The translations under genes were made by a program, and so were the position numbers. A DNA stretch of 23,054 nt. Source: a virus. Each line of letters starts with the position of its first letter. The stretch's first letter is position 1. This document shows positions 14,793-20,456 of this stretch, piece after piece. The DNA is taken from positions 1 to 23,054 of the IMG/VR virus record IMGVR_UViG_3300044646_002106. The stretch is one strand, 5' to 3'. Below the pieces are notes generated by a model. The model had not been told where the DNA came from, made no database searches, and was given only the letters and a program-made list of their open reading frames with translations.

Positions 14793-15969
14793 TTCTTTAA
14801 ACGATGAAATAGATAATTCAAATTCGAGCAAAGAACAAAAACCTTGGGCAGAAATTGGACTTGATGGGGGCGAACTTTTTACAGGAATTTTAGATTCGCC
14901 AATTGCTGAGGATTGGTCGCCAATTTTACGATCTTTTGGACTTGATCCAAATGTTTTTATGGTCGTTGATGACAAAGTACGAATGTCAAAATGGCAGCAA
15001 AGCCGTAGAACTGATGATGGTGATCGTGACGTAATTTGGTTGTATTCGTATAAAGCAATTTTTAAAAGAAAAGCAGGAGTTTATTTATCTGAAGATGAAT
15101 TAACTAAATATCGAACTGATTTAAATAAATGGAAGCCTACAAAATTTCAAAATAAATTAAACGAAAATCCTACAACTTTTGTTGTTAATTGGGCAGATTG
15201 GCAACTAGGTAAATCAGCAGGTGGCGGAATTGATGCAACTATTGCTCGTGTTCTTGAATCATTTGATAAAACTGTTGCTCGTATTAAAGAGTTAAGAAAA
15301 CTTGGTAGAAACATTGATGAAATTGTTATTTCAAATATGGGAGATCCAATTGAGGCATGCACCGGCCATTATGCTTCTCAAGAGTTTAGCGTGCAAGCAA
15401 CTCAACGCCAACAACTTTTATTAGCACTTGATTTGTGGACTCTTGGTGTAAAAACTATTGCGCCTTTAGCAGAAAAAGTTAAATTTGTTTCAACTTTAAG
15501 TAATCATGGTGAGTGGCAAAGAAGAAATGGTAAAAATTTTACAACGGATTCTGATTCTGCTGATGGTTTCCTTGCTGATACTTTGAAACGAATTTTTGAA
15601 GGAACAGATTTTATTACTGAGTGGGTTATCCCTCATGATGAAATGTGTGTTCAAATTGAAACAAATAATGTGCCTGTTGCTTTTACGCATGGTCACAAAA
15701 TTACGGGTAAAGAAATTGATTGGTTACGTGGTCAATCAATTAAACTTTTACGCGATCATAATAAAGAACCTAAACTTTGGGTAACGGCTCATAAACATCA
15801 TGTTAAGTTAGATGATTTTGGTCCTTGGTGGAGATTTCAATGCCCTAGTTTAGATGGCGGAAGTAAATGGTATGAAGATTCTGCTGCTGCTTGGAGTACG
15901 CCCGGAACCCTTACTTTTATTGTCGATCCTAGAAATAAAAATTATTGGTCAGATATGGAAGTGCTATGA
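14779..15969 (+). CDS. Calcineurin-like metallophosphoesterase
   Basis: The 396-residue protein starts at GTG 14779, with GAGGAGA 8 bases before. Its C-terminal two-thirds has the metallophosphoesterase metal-site order. D140 in ADWQLGK takes the DxH place (with Gln for His), then GD at 188-189, NH at 242-243 in SNHGEW, H304/H306 in THGH, and H338/H340/H341 in TAHKHH. The enzyme may act on nucleic acid phosphodiesters, as related Mre11-type nucleases do, and DNA-metabolism neighbours support this. The N-terminal 120 residues have no recognised domain. Substrate is inferred. Confidence 0.78.
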   Translation: MSLNDSLNDEIDNSNSSKEQKPWAEIGLDGGELFTGILDSPIAEDWSPILRSFGLDPNVFMVVDDKVRMSKWQQSRRTDDGDRDVIWLYSYKAIFKRKAGVYLSEDELTKYRTDLNKWKPTKFQNKLNENPTTFVVNWADWQLGKSAGGGIDATIARVLESFDKTVARIKELRKLGRNIDEIVISNMGDPIEACTGHYASQEFSVQATQRQQLLLALDLWTLGVKTIAPLAEKVKFVSTLSNHGEWQRRNGKNFTTDSDSADGFLADTLKRIFEGTDFITEWVIPHDEMCVQIETNNVPVAFTHGHKITGKEIDWLRGQSIKLLRDHNKEPKLWVTAHKHHVKLDDFGPWWRFQCPSLDGGSKWYEDSAAAWSTPGTLTFIVDPRNKNYWSDMEVL

Positions 15970-16211
15970 CAAAAAATCAATTAGCATTAGCAATTGGCCA
16001 TACGATTTCAAATGTTATGTCACGAATTTTAAATATTGGTGCTCAACAATATGATTTAGGTGACGTTCAAAAAATTGAAACGAAATCTATTACTGAAGTA
16101 CTTGATGAAAGCCTTGAAGAATTAGACGATCTTTTAGCGTATATTAGTTATGCAAGAATTCGTGTGTCTTTGCTGCGCGCAAAGATATCCGATTACGATC
16201 CGATCAACTAA
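15966..16211 (+). CDS. Small acidic-helical protein of unknown function
   Basis: The 81-residue protein starts at ATG 15966, which overlaps the metallophosphoesterase stop. An in-frame start at 15945 would extend it into that gene without a ribosome-binding site. The middle has TEVLDESLEELDDLLAYISYAR, an acidic helix vaguely like the ExxE-ExxD region of MazG-type NTP pyrophosphatases, but the second half is missing. The call is therefore weak. It is the last gene of the block before the double hairpin at 16201-16278. Confidence 0.55.
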   Translation: MTKNQLALAIGHTISNVMSRILNIGAQQYDLGDVQKIETKSITEVLDESLEELDDLLAYISYARIRVSLLRAKISDYDPIN

Positions 16212-16283
16212 CCCGCCTCTGGTTAGTTTGATCGTTCCGCGCACCCTTGAGATCCATGTCCCTATCTTGGGGGTGCGCTTTCC
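16201..16283 (+). terminator. Double hairpin, probable transcription end
   Basis: The first hairpin pairs CGATCAACTAACC (16201-16213) with GGTTAGTTTGATCG (16221-16234), with one bulged T. It overlaps the preceding stop codon. The second pairs GCGCACCC (16239-16246) with GGGTGCGC (16271-16278) and is followed by TTTCC. Neither has a long T tract, so termination strength is uncertain. A processed 3' end is another option. Confidence 0.55.
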
Positions 16284-16315
16284 TGCGTGAAACGCCGGTG
16301 CTCCTCAAATACGCA

Positions 16316-16356
16316 AATCGGTATAACACATAATATATATTGTTATACGTCCGATT
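16316..16356 (+). promoter_or_regulatory. TTGTTATACG element, copy 2, with operator-like palindrome
   Basis: TTGTTATACG at 16340-16349 is followed by TCCGATTAGAGG, like copy 1. Upstream, GTATAACA (16321-16328) is a perfect inverted copy of TGTTATAC (16341-16348), 12 bases apart. AATCG (16316-16320) and CGATT (16352-16356) extend the symmetry with a 3-base interruption. The AT-rich centre could also be a -10 region. The start of microprotein B is 21 bases downstream. Confidence 0.6.
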
Positions 16357-16370
16357 AGAGGAGAGGTTTT

Positions 16371-16502
16371 ATGGACGAAATAGATCGATACGAAATGCAA
16401 GACGATCCTGAATTAACTGCTATGTATTTACAGTTTTTACAATCATCTTGCGAATGTACAACAAAATACACTTGCAGAAAATGCGTGCAGTCTTATGTCT
16501 AA
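16371..16502 (+). CDS. Cys-rich microprotein B
   Basis: A 43-residue product starts at ATG 16371 with GAGGAGAGG 7-15 bases before. It is acidic at the start and ends with the cluster CECTTKYTCRKC (residues 27-38). The end overlaps the next gene's start by 8 bases. Its place, size and Cys-rich end mirror the microprotein at 13382-13507, though the sequences are otherwise unlike. It may bind metal. Function unknown. Confidence 0.6.
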   Translation: MDEIDRYEMQDDPELTAMYLQFLQSSCECTTKYTCRKCVQSYV

Positions 16503-16968
16503 TCAAATTTCTGAACGCGCTATAAATGCAATTGTTGAAGGTACTGATGGAATGACCTTTGATGATAATGGTCAAATTGTTACGATTGAATCTAAAGCAG
16601 GTATAGATTTATTTCGTATCAGACTTTTGTATACAGGTTTAGCGTTTGAAATAAAATTCAAAACTAAACAAACAAGAGGAATTAATTTGCTTCAATCAGC
16701 GAATCAGTTTTTTGATCGTACTTTTAAAAACAAGCGTGAAGCATTTAATTTTATTCACGAATTGTTAAGAGTCAATAAATACGAAATTATGAATATTTGC
16801 TATATGGCAGATTGCCCTGGTCTTAAATTTAACAATTTTTGGAATCAGGCTATCGGCAAATATAAAATTTCGTGGGAAACACCAAACGAAATTAAAACAG
16901 AACTTGTCGAACTTTGTCAAGATTGTTTTGATTTCTTTAGTTCAGAAGGGAAACTTGATGTTTTATAG
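16495..16968 (+). CDS. Protein of unknown function (157 aa)
   Basis: The protein is not recognised. It starts within the end of microprotein B. The first half is beta-like (FDDNGQIVTIESKAGIDLFRIRLLYTGLAFEIKF). The second half has helices with FNFIHELLRVNKYEIMNICY and two Cys-containing stretches (MADCPGL and ELCQDCFDF). Length and charge suggest a compact cytoplasmic protein. It overlaps the following small gene by 11 bases, so coupled translation is probable. Confidence 0.65.
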   Translation: MSNQISERAINAIVEGTDGMTFDDNGQIVTIESKAGIDLFRIRLLYTGLAFEIKFKTKQTRGINLLQSANQFFDRTFKNKREAFNFIHELLRVNKYEIMNICYMADCPGLKFNNFWNQAIGKYKISWETPNEIKTELVELCQDCFDFFSSEGKLDVL

Positions 16969-17119
16969 TCAAAGAGTTGAATTAGAAAATGAATTAGCAA
17001 GAGTTGTAAATAGTTTAGAAAACGGTGTTGAAATGCTCGTAGGACGTCTTTCAACACTTACAACAGAAAAGCAATTACAAGTGTTGCTTGATTATTTTAA
17101 AAAGGAGAATAATGTCTGA
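16958..17119 (+). CDS. Small helical protein (53 aa)
   Basis: The ATG at 16958 is preceded by GAAGGG (7 bases before). It is a better start than the upstream in-frame 16904, which lies in the previous gene. The product, MFYSQRVELENELARVVNSLENG and onward to DYFKKENNV, is predicted to be nearly all helix, with heptad-like leucines. It overlaps the next gene, a ribbon-helix-helix protein, by 8 bases. It might be a partner or antitoxin-like helper, but that is speculation. Confidence 0.5.
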   Translation: MFYSQRVELENELARVVNSLENGVEMLVGRLSTLTTEKQLQVLLDYFKKENNV

Positions 17120-17264
17120 TAAATCCGGTAAGGAAAATTTGATTGCGTTGCGTTTGAATAATGAACAAATGCAAGCAGTTAAACAATTTGCTTTGCAGCA
17201 TAACGCAAGTGTTTCACAGGTAATTCGTTCAGCGATCGAAATTATGACAGGAGCAAAACAATGA
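17112..17264 (+). CDS. Ribbon-helix-helix (CopG/Arc-like) regulator
   Basis: This 50-residue protein, start ATG 17112 with AAAGGAG 6 bases before, has the single-domain RHH pattern. A short strand ENLIALRLN (8-16) is followed by helix EQMQAVKQFALQHN and helix SVSQVIRSAIEIM. Known RHH dimers use the strand pair to read the DNA major groove and control phage or toxin-antitoxin promoters. It is a reasonable candidate to bind the repeated TTGTTATACG elements. The next gene starts at the ATGA overlap. Confidence 0.72.
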   Translation: MSDKSGKENLIALRLNNEQMQAVKQFALQHNASVSQVIRSAIEIMTGAKQ

Positions 17265-17557
17265 ATAAATCTGCTCAGGCTGCAGAAATATTAATTAAGT
17301 ATTCTTGGTTGCGAAACCATGAAGCCTTTGCTGGAACTGATTGCGAAATTAATTTTATTGATTGGAACAAAATTAATAATTTTGATTGGTCATTTCAGCA
17401 AGCAATTATGATTGAAGTGTTCAAATTTATAACACTTGAAGAATCAAATGTTTCACTTGACGATCTTTTAGCGTTAAGTCCTGTTGATCGTCAAGCAGTT
17501 GTTATGGCAATTAACGCCAAGTTTTCTATTAAAGAACTTCAAGAAAATTTGGTGTAA
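17261..17557 (+). CDS. Protein of unknown function (98 aa)
   Basis: Not recognised. The sequence is mainly helical, with AAEILIKYSWLRNHEAF near the start, a Trp-rich patch (FIDWNKINNFDWSFQQ) and DDLLALSPVDRQAVVMAINAKF near the end. Coupled to the RHH gene by ATGA, so the two are probably made together. It could be a partner of that regulator. No toxin family was recognised. The next ATG follows the stop by 2 bases. Confidence 0.6.
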   Translation: MNKSAQAAEILIKYSWLRNHEAFAGTDCEINFIDWNKINNFDWSFQQAIMIEVFKFITLEESNVSLDDLLALSPVDRQAVVMAINAKFSIKELQENLV

Positions 17558-17559
17558 CA

Positions 17560-17949
17560 ATGGAATGTCCACATGGGGAACCTCGCGGTGAAATGTATTG
17601 CCCTTTTTGCCGGAACGAAAAGGGCATTGTTTTTATTCCAGCGCATAAACGTAAACCTGTGGAATCTAATGGAATCAGGGTGTCGGCGAGGCACCCTGAA
17701 ACCTCTGTTCGTGCAGCACAAAAAGCGTTTCCTAAATCTGGTACAAAGAAAAAAATTATTTATGATTTAATTGTGTTTGCTGGTGTTAATGGTATGTGCG
17801 ATCATGAACTTGAAATTAAAACAGGTTTTCGTCATGAATCAACAAGTGCTACACGTAATACATTAATGAACGATGGTTGGATTATTGATTCAGGTTTTAG
17901 ACGCGAAACACCGCAGGGTAATCCGGCAATTGTTTGGATCGCCGTTTAA
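17560..17949 (+). CDS. Zinc-ribbon plus winged-helix-like protein
   Basis: The 129-residue protein starts MECPHGEPRGEMYCPFCRNEKG, a compact zinc-binding motif (C3, H5, C14, C17). After a basic linker, residues about 62-129 (KKIIYDLIVFAGVNGMCDHELEIKTGF and onward to GWIIDSGFRRET) have the order helix, helix, recognition helix and wing of a winged helix domain. Phage proteins of this kind bind nucleic acid and may regulate late or middle genes. It is the last gene before the 460-base gap. Confidence 0.62.
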   Translation: MECPHGEPRGEMYCPFCRNEKGIVFIPAHKRKPVESNGIRVSARHPETSVRAAQKAFPKSGTKKKIIYDLIVFAGVNGMCDHELEIKTGFRHESTSATRNTLMNDGWIIDSGFRRETPQGNPAIVWIAV

Positions 17950-17970
17950 TATAAATTTTACTGGTTCGCA

Positions 17971-18090
17971 ATGATACCCGAGTAAGAGTGCCGTAGTCGG
18001 TACCACCAGCATTAAAAGTGACAGAGGCTTTGAAACTCTGGTTCCATTAACAGTGGAATAAACCGCCGTTAGAGGGCGTATTTTGTTTTT
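17971..18090 (+). ncRNA. Candidate structured RNA with terminator-like end
   Basis: CTGGT (17971-17975) can pair with ACCAG (18005-18009), enclosing a hairpin GTGCCG-TAGT-CGGTAC (17988-18003). CAGAG (18022-18026) pairs with CTCTG (18036-18040). TTCCA (18042-18046) pairs with TGGAA (18054-18058). A short CGCC/GGCG stem (18064-18067 with 18075-18078) precedes TATTTTGTTTTT, terminator-like though the stem is only 4 bp. Could instead be the 3' end of the upstream transcript. No known RNA family recognised. Confidence 0.35.
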
Positions 18091-18141
18091 GCTTTGTTAT
18101 GCAAACGTGAGGAACGTCGAAAACCCTCGAGACTTTTAGAT

Positions 18142-18247
18142 GATATTGAAACGGGTCGCCCAATATCGATTTAAAGCAATTTAAAGGTCATATGGCGCGA
18201 TTAAGAGAAATCTTCCATGAAATCCCTATGCTCGCCTATATTGGGCG
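18142..18247 (+). repeat. Mutually exclusive inverted repeats
   Basis: GATATTG (18142-18148) is complementary to CAATATC (18161-18167). CGCCCAATAT (18157-18166) is complementary to ATATTGGGCG (18238-18247). The middle arm is shared, so only one pairing can form at a time, as in attenuators or riboswitch-like leaders. The second stem encloses about 70 bases including the possible 19-codon leader frame. Confidence 0.5.
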
Positions 18248-18379
18248 TTAAAGGATCGAAATGGTGCTTTTAATGGCCATTTCTGCCCTGTCTCAACCTG
18301 CTTGAACGTTAAATTCGTACATTTGTTCGATTGCAACGATTTGATAACAATGTTTGAAAACGCTGAAAATGACTGTACT

Positions 18380-18389
18380 TTGTTATACG
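18380..18389 (+). promoter_or_regulatory. TTGTTATACG element, copy 3
   Basis: A third exact copy of TTGTTATACG lies at the end of the gene-free region, followed by an AT-rich stretch (ATATTATTTATATAT) and the gene at 18436. Unlike copies 1 and 2 it is followed by TTCAG rather than (T)CCGAT, so only the 10-mer is shared by all three. Probable promoter or operator for the small-gene block. Confidence 0.55.
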
Positions 18390-18435
18390 TTCAGCATATT
18401 ATTTATATATGAGATCAAACGAAAGAGGTAAAGCA

Positions 18436-18765
18436 ATGGGATTAGATTACAAAAATTATTCATTAACAGGTTTTGCTGTTTCAAGTGATTTTGATTCTGT
18501 TGGTGTTTTAATGAATGAAGGAAAAATTGAAAACGTTTATGCACCAAACGAAATTGATTTATTAGGTGCGGCTGAATGGTTGGCAACTTATCAAGTTGGA
18601 TCTGATTTAGAACAAGCACAATCATTAGCAAATGTCATTGCTTTTCTAGATTTAACTGTTCAATCAAGAAGAAATCGTAAAACTTTAGCAGAAGCAAAAA
18701 GACAATATGCAGCAACTCATGGAGTAAAAGTTAGTCAAGTTAAAATTAAAAAGGAAGCAAAATAA
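18436..18765 (+). CDS. Protein of unknown function (109 aa)
   Basis: Start ATG 18436 is chosen because GAAAGAGG ends 7 bases before. An in-frame ATG at 18409 has no ribosome-binding site but lies 19 bases after the TTGTTATACG element, so it is not fully excluded. The product begins MGLDYKNYSLTGFAVSSDFDSVGVLMNEGKI, beta-like, followed by an acidic helix (LGAAEWLATYQVGSDLEQA). It ends in a basic helix NRKTLAEAKRQYAATHGV and KIKKEAK. The basic tail could bind nucleic acid. The family is not recognised. Confidence 0.6.
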   Translation: MGLDYKNYSLTGFAVSSDFDSVGVLMNEGKIENVYAPNEIDLLGAAEWLATYQVGSDLEQAQSLANVIAFLDLTVQSRRNRKTLAEAKRQYAATHGVKVSQVKIKKEAK

Positions 18766-18941
18766 TGAGTAAAGAAATTGTTCCTAACGTTGCTCAAGTT
18801 GGTTTTGCGTTGCGTCATGGTCATATTAATAAGTTTGAAGCCGCTGCGCTTGATCCTGCTAACTGGGAGCACTTGCTAGATAATTCTGTAACAAAAGTTG
18901 TGGGAACATTTTCGATTGATTTGAAGCAGTTCGATAAATAA
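18765..18941 (+). CDS. Small protein of unknown function (58 aa)
   Basis: The start overlaps the TAA of the previous gene by one base (TAATG). The product, MSKEIVPNVAQVGFALRHGHINKFEAAALDPANWEHLLDN and onward to DLKQFDK, has Trp and acid-rich helix-like parts and a short beta-like end. No motif is recognised. It is followed by a 9-bp hairpin. Confidence 0.55.
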   Translation: MSKEIVPNVAQVGFALRHGHINKFEAAALDPANWEHLLDNSVTKVVGTFSIDLKQFDK

Positions 18942-18947
18942 AGATTT

Positions 18948-18970
18948 CTGAAGTCGAGGGACGATTTCAG
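18948..18970 (+). repeat. Intergenic hairpin
   Basis: CTGAAGTCG (18948-18956) pairs with CGATTTCAG (18962-18970), with one G-T wobble, around the 5-base loop AGGGA. No T tract follows. It lies 24 bases before the next ATG. It may act as an RNA processing or stability element rather than a terminator. Confidence 0.5.
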
Positions 18971-18994
18971 ATTAAAAAGAAAAGAGGCAACACA

Positions 18995-19336
18995 ATGTTT
19001 CAAAAAGAAATAGCAGCAAGAAATGAATTAAAAAAAGCATTTATAAATGATTCTTTAACACACTTTGTTACTCAAAGCGAATATACAATAGATCACAATT
19101 TAAACGATCTATATATTTTCCTTAATAACAAATTTGTGATTACGATCCACTTTAATCATGAATTAACTCAATATATAAATATTGGAGAAATTGATCATGA
19201 ACTTGGTGGTTTTAGTAAAAGAATTAGCACTTTTAGTTTAGATAAATTCTTTACACCTGAAATGACAGTTAAAGTTCTTCATAGAGCAATTGTTGAACTT
19301 CAAAACTCTTACGCACTTGTTTTGAGTGATAACTAA
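18995..19336 (+). CDS. Protein of unknown function (113 aa)
   Basis: AAAGAGG lies 9 bases before ATG 18995. The product has an N-terminal helix (KEIAARNELKKAFINDSLTHF), a beta-like middle (LNDLYIFLNNKFVITIHFNHELTQYINIGEID) and a C-terminal helix (PEMTVKVLHRAIVELQNSY). The layout suggests a small alpha-beta fold. No family is recognised. It overlaps the next gene by one base (TAATG). Confidence 0.6.
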   Translation: MFQKEIAARNELKKAFINDSLTHFVTQSEYTIDHNLNDLYIFLNNKFVITIHFNHELTQYINIGEIDHELGGFSKRISTFSLDKFFTPEMTVKVLHRAIVELQNSYALVLSDN

Positions 19337-19557
19337 TGACTAAAAAACATTTCCAAACAATTGCGACTAATTTTGGTTATCAATTGCGCTTTATCGATCC
19401 TGAAAACTTTGATCAAATCAAAGGCTTTTGGATTGCTGTCGGTGCTTTTGAAGTAGCAGCAAAAGAATTTAATGCTGCTTTTGATGAAGCAAAGTTTGAA
19501 GATTGGATTCTTGATGTATTCAAGAAGAAGCGCGATCTTGATGGGAAAAAAAACTAA
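19336..19557 (+). CDS. Small protein of unknown function (73 aa)
   Basis: The sequence is aromatic and acidic: HFQTIATNFGYQLRFIDPE, then GFWIAVGAFEVAAKEFNAAFDEAKFEDWILDVFKKK. Mainly helix in the second half, with alternating aromatic residues. Translation is coupled on both sides (TAATG upstream, TAA-ATG downstream). Function is unknown. Confidence 0.6.
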   Translation: MTKKHFQTIATNFGYQLRFIDPENFDQIKGFWIAVGAFEVAAKEFNAAFDEAKFEDWILDVFKKKRDLDGKKN

Positions 19558-19749
19558 ATGATTAAAAATCATGAAGAGGCATTAGAACTGGCGCTATTTC
19601 TTTCAGTAGTGGCGCCAGACGATAAACGCAGCGAGCAAGCGCAAAAACTTGCTCAAAGTTTAATTGATGAAATGAAAACAGAAGTTGTAGCAAAAGTTGT
19701 TAAACGTGTTGAAAAACAATTAGAGGAGATGAGAAATGAAAATAAGTAA
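19558..19749 (+). CDS. Small helical protein (63 aa)
   Basis: Almost entirely helix-forming: NHEEALELALFLSVVAPDDKRSEQAQKLAQSLIDEM, then a heptad-like KTEVVAKVVKRVEKQLEEM. It could dimerise as a coiled coil. It abuts the preceding gene and overlaps the next by 14 bases, where GAGGAGATGAGAAATG supplies the next ribosome-binding site. Function unknown. Confidence 0.58.
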   Translation: MIKNHEEALELALFLSVVAPDDKRSEQAQKLAQSLIDEMKTEVVAKVVKRVEKQLEEMRNENK

Positions 19750-20140
19750 AGATGGGGATTATATTATTGTTCCTGTTCCACAGCGCGACCTGGAGAGCAT
19801 GGCAAGATTTATTGCTCACTCAGTTGTGAACGAAGAAAATCCTTTTATGAAATTGTCACATGAAATTGTTTCAGGGGATTTGTCAAAGCAAGATGAGTTT
19901 GTTAAAAAATATATTCAAGCGTTAGGGATCGAAAATTGGGTTATGGTTTTATCTGGTCCTGAAGCCCTTGAATTGTGTGATGAACTTGCTGAAAAGATTT
20001 ATGAGGAAGTTCCTGGTCCTGTTTTAAAAAAGCAGCAAGAGGAAAAGAAATCGCATTTAAGGCTTGTGACTATTTGTGTTCATTGTCATAAAGCAAAAAT
20101 TAAGGGTGATGATTGTGAAAGGTGTGGGGTGAAAATATGA
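19736..20140 (+). CDS. Protein with C-terminal zinc ribbon (134 aa)
   Basis: The first 100 residues are helical (VPQRDLESMARFIAHSV, ENWVMVLSGPEALELCDELAEKIYEE) and unrecognised. Residues about 113-132 read CVHCHKAKIKGDDCERCGV, a four-Cys zinc ribbon of the CxxC-x10-CxxC type. The start has GAGGAGATGAG a few bases before. Such fusions often contact nucleic acid or a polymerase. It overlaps the next microprotein at ATGA. Confidence 0.62.
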   Translation: MKISKDGDYIIVPVPQRDLESMARFIAHSVVNEENPFMKLSHEIVSGDLSKQDEFVKKYIQALGIENWVMVLSGPEALELCDELAEKIYEEVPGPVLKKQQEEKKSHLRLVTICVHCHKAKIKGDDCERCGVKI

Positions 20141-20238
20141 GTAAATACGATCTAATTGTTTGGGCGTGTTTCTTGTTTTTATTAACACTTCCTTGGACAA
20201 TTGAATATCTGCCACCACGACGAAGGAAACAAAAATGA
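20137..20238 (+). CDS. Single-pass membrane microprotein (33 aa)
   Basis: The protein overlaps its neighbours at ATGA on both sides. The product starts MSKYDLIVWACFLFLLTLPW, a hydrophobic helix at about residues 6-20, then PPRRRKQK, a basic tail expected to be cytoplasmic. Short size makes the call provisional, but the tight overlaps and good hydrophobic pattern support a real gene. Function unknown. Confidence 0.55.
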   Translation: MSKYDLIVWACFLFLLTLPWTIEYLPPRRRKQK

Positions 20239-20378
20239 TTGAGCGACATAATGAAGATGGTTCAATAACTTTTGTTTATGAGTCTTGGGACGAATTTTTG
20301 AAACAAGAACCTAAATGGCAACCCGATCCTGATTTGGCTGCTAAAGATCGTGAAGATGAAAGAATTTGGGGTTATTAA
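20235..20378 (+). CDS. Small acidic protein (47 aa)
   Basis: The 47-residue product, MIERHNEDGSITFVYESWDE and onward to DREDERIWGY, is acidic and Trp-rich, and overlaps the upstream microprotein at ATGA. GAAGGAAAC lies just before the start. A role as a small binding or anti-host protein is possible, but nothing in the sequence shows one. Confidence 0.52.
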   Translation: MIERHNEDGSITFVYESWDEFLKQEPKWQPDPDLAAKDREDERIWGY

Positions 20379-20456
20379 ATGGAATGGATAATTATTGCAA
20401 TGCAAGTTGCTATTTTGTGGTTCCTCGTTAAAGGATTAAACTCAAAAAACAAATGA
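20379..20456 (+). CDS. Membrane microprotein (25 aa)
   Basis: The start abuts the TAA of the previous gene, and the stop overlaps the next gene at ATGA. The product MEWIIIAMQVAILWFLVKG is a single hydrophobic helix followed by NSKNK. At 25 residues it may be a translated spacer rather than a functional protein. Frame overlap with neighbours argues for translation. Confidence 0.42.
   Translation: MEWIIIAMQVAILWFLVKGLNSKNK

Larger units (their letters stand above)
17950..18408 (+). other. Gene-free, structured 460-base region
   Basis: No convincing gene was seen on either strand. It holds several stem-loops at 17971-18078, a T-rich stretch at 18079-18090, competing inverted repeats at 18142-18247, a further 7-bp stem (GAAATGG 18258-18264 with CCATTTC 18277-18283), and the third TTGTTATACG element at 18380. 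Candidate readings are a non-coding RNA, a long leader or a replication origin. A 19-codon frame at 18192-18251, MARLREIFHEIPMLAYIGR, has AAAGG upstream and might be a leader peptide. Confidence 0.5.

Noticed and set aside
17971-18009. Possible tRNA in the gene-free region
   Set aside because: The GGTTCGCA phrase looked like a T-arm, but no acceptor stem, anticodon arm or correct spacing could be built. Treated as a structured RNA candidate instead.
18320-18345. Second tRNA T-arm-like phrase (TTGTTCGATTG)
   Set aside because: The 5-bp stem does not form around the loop and no other arms are found.
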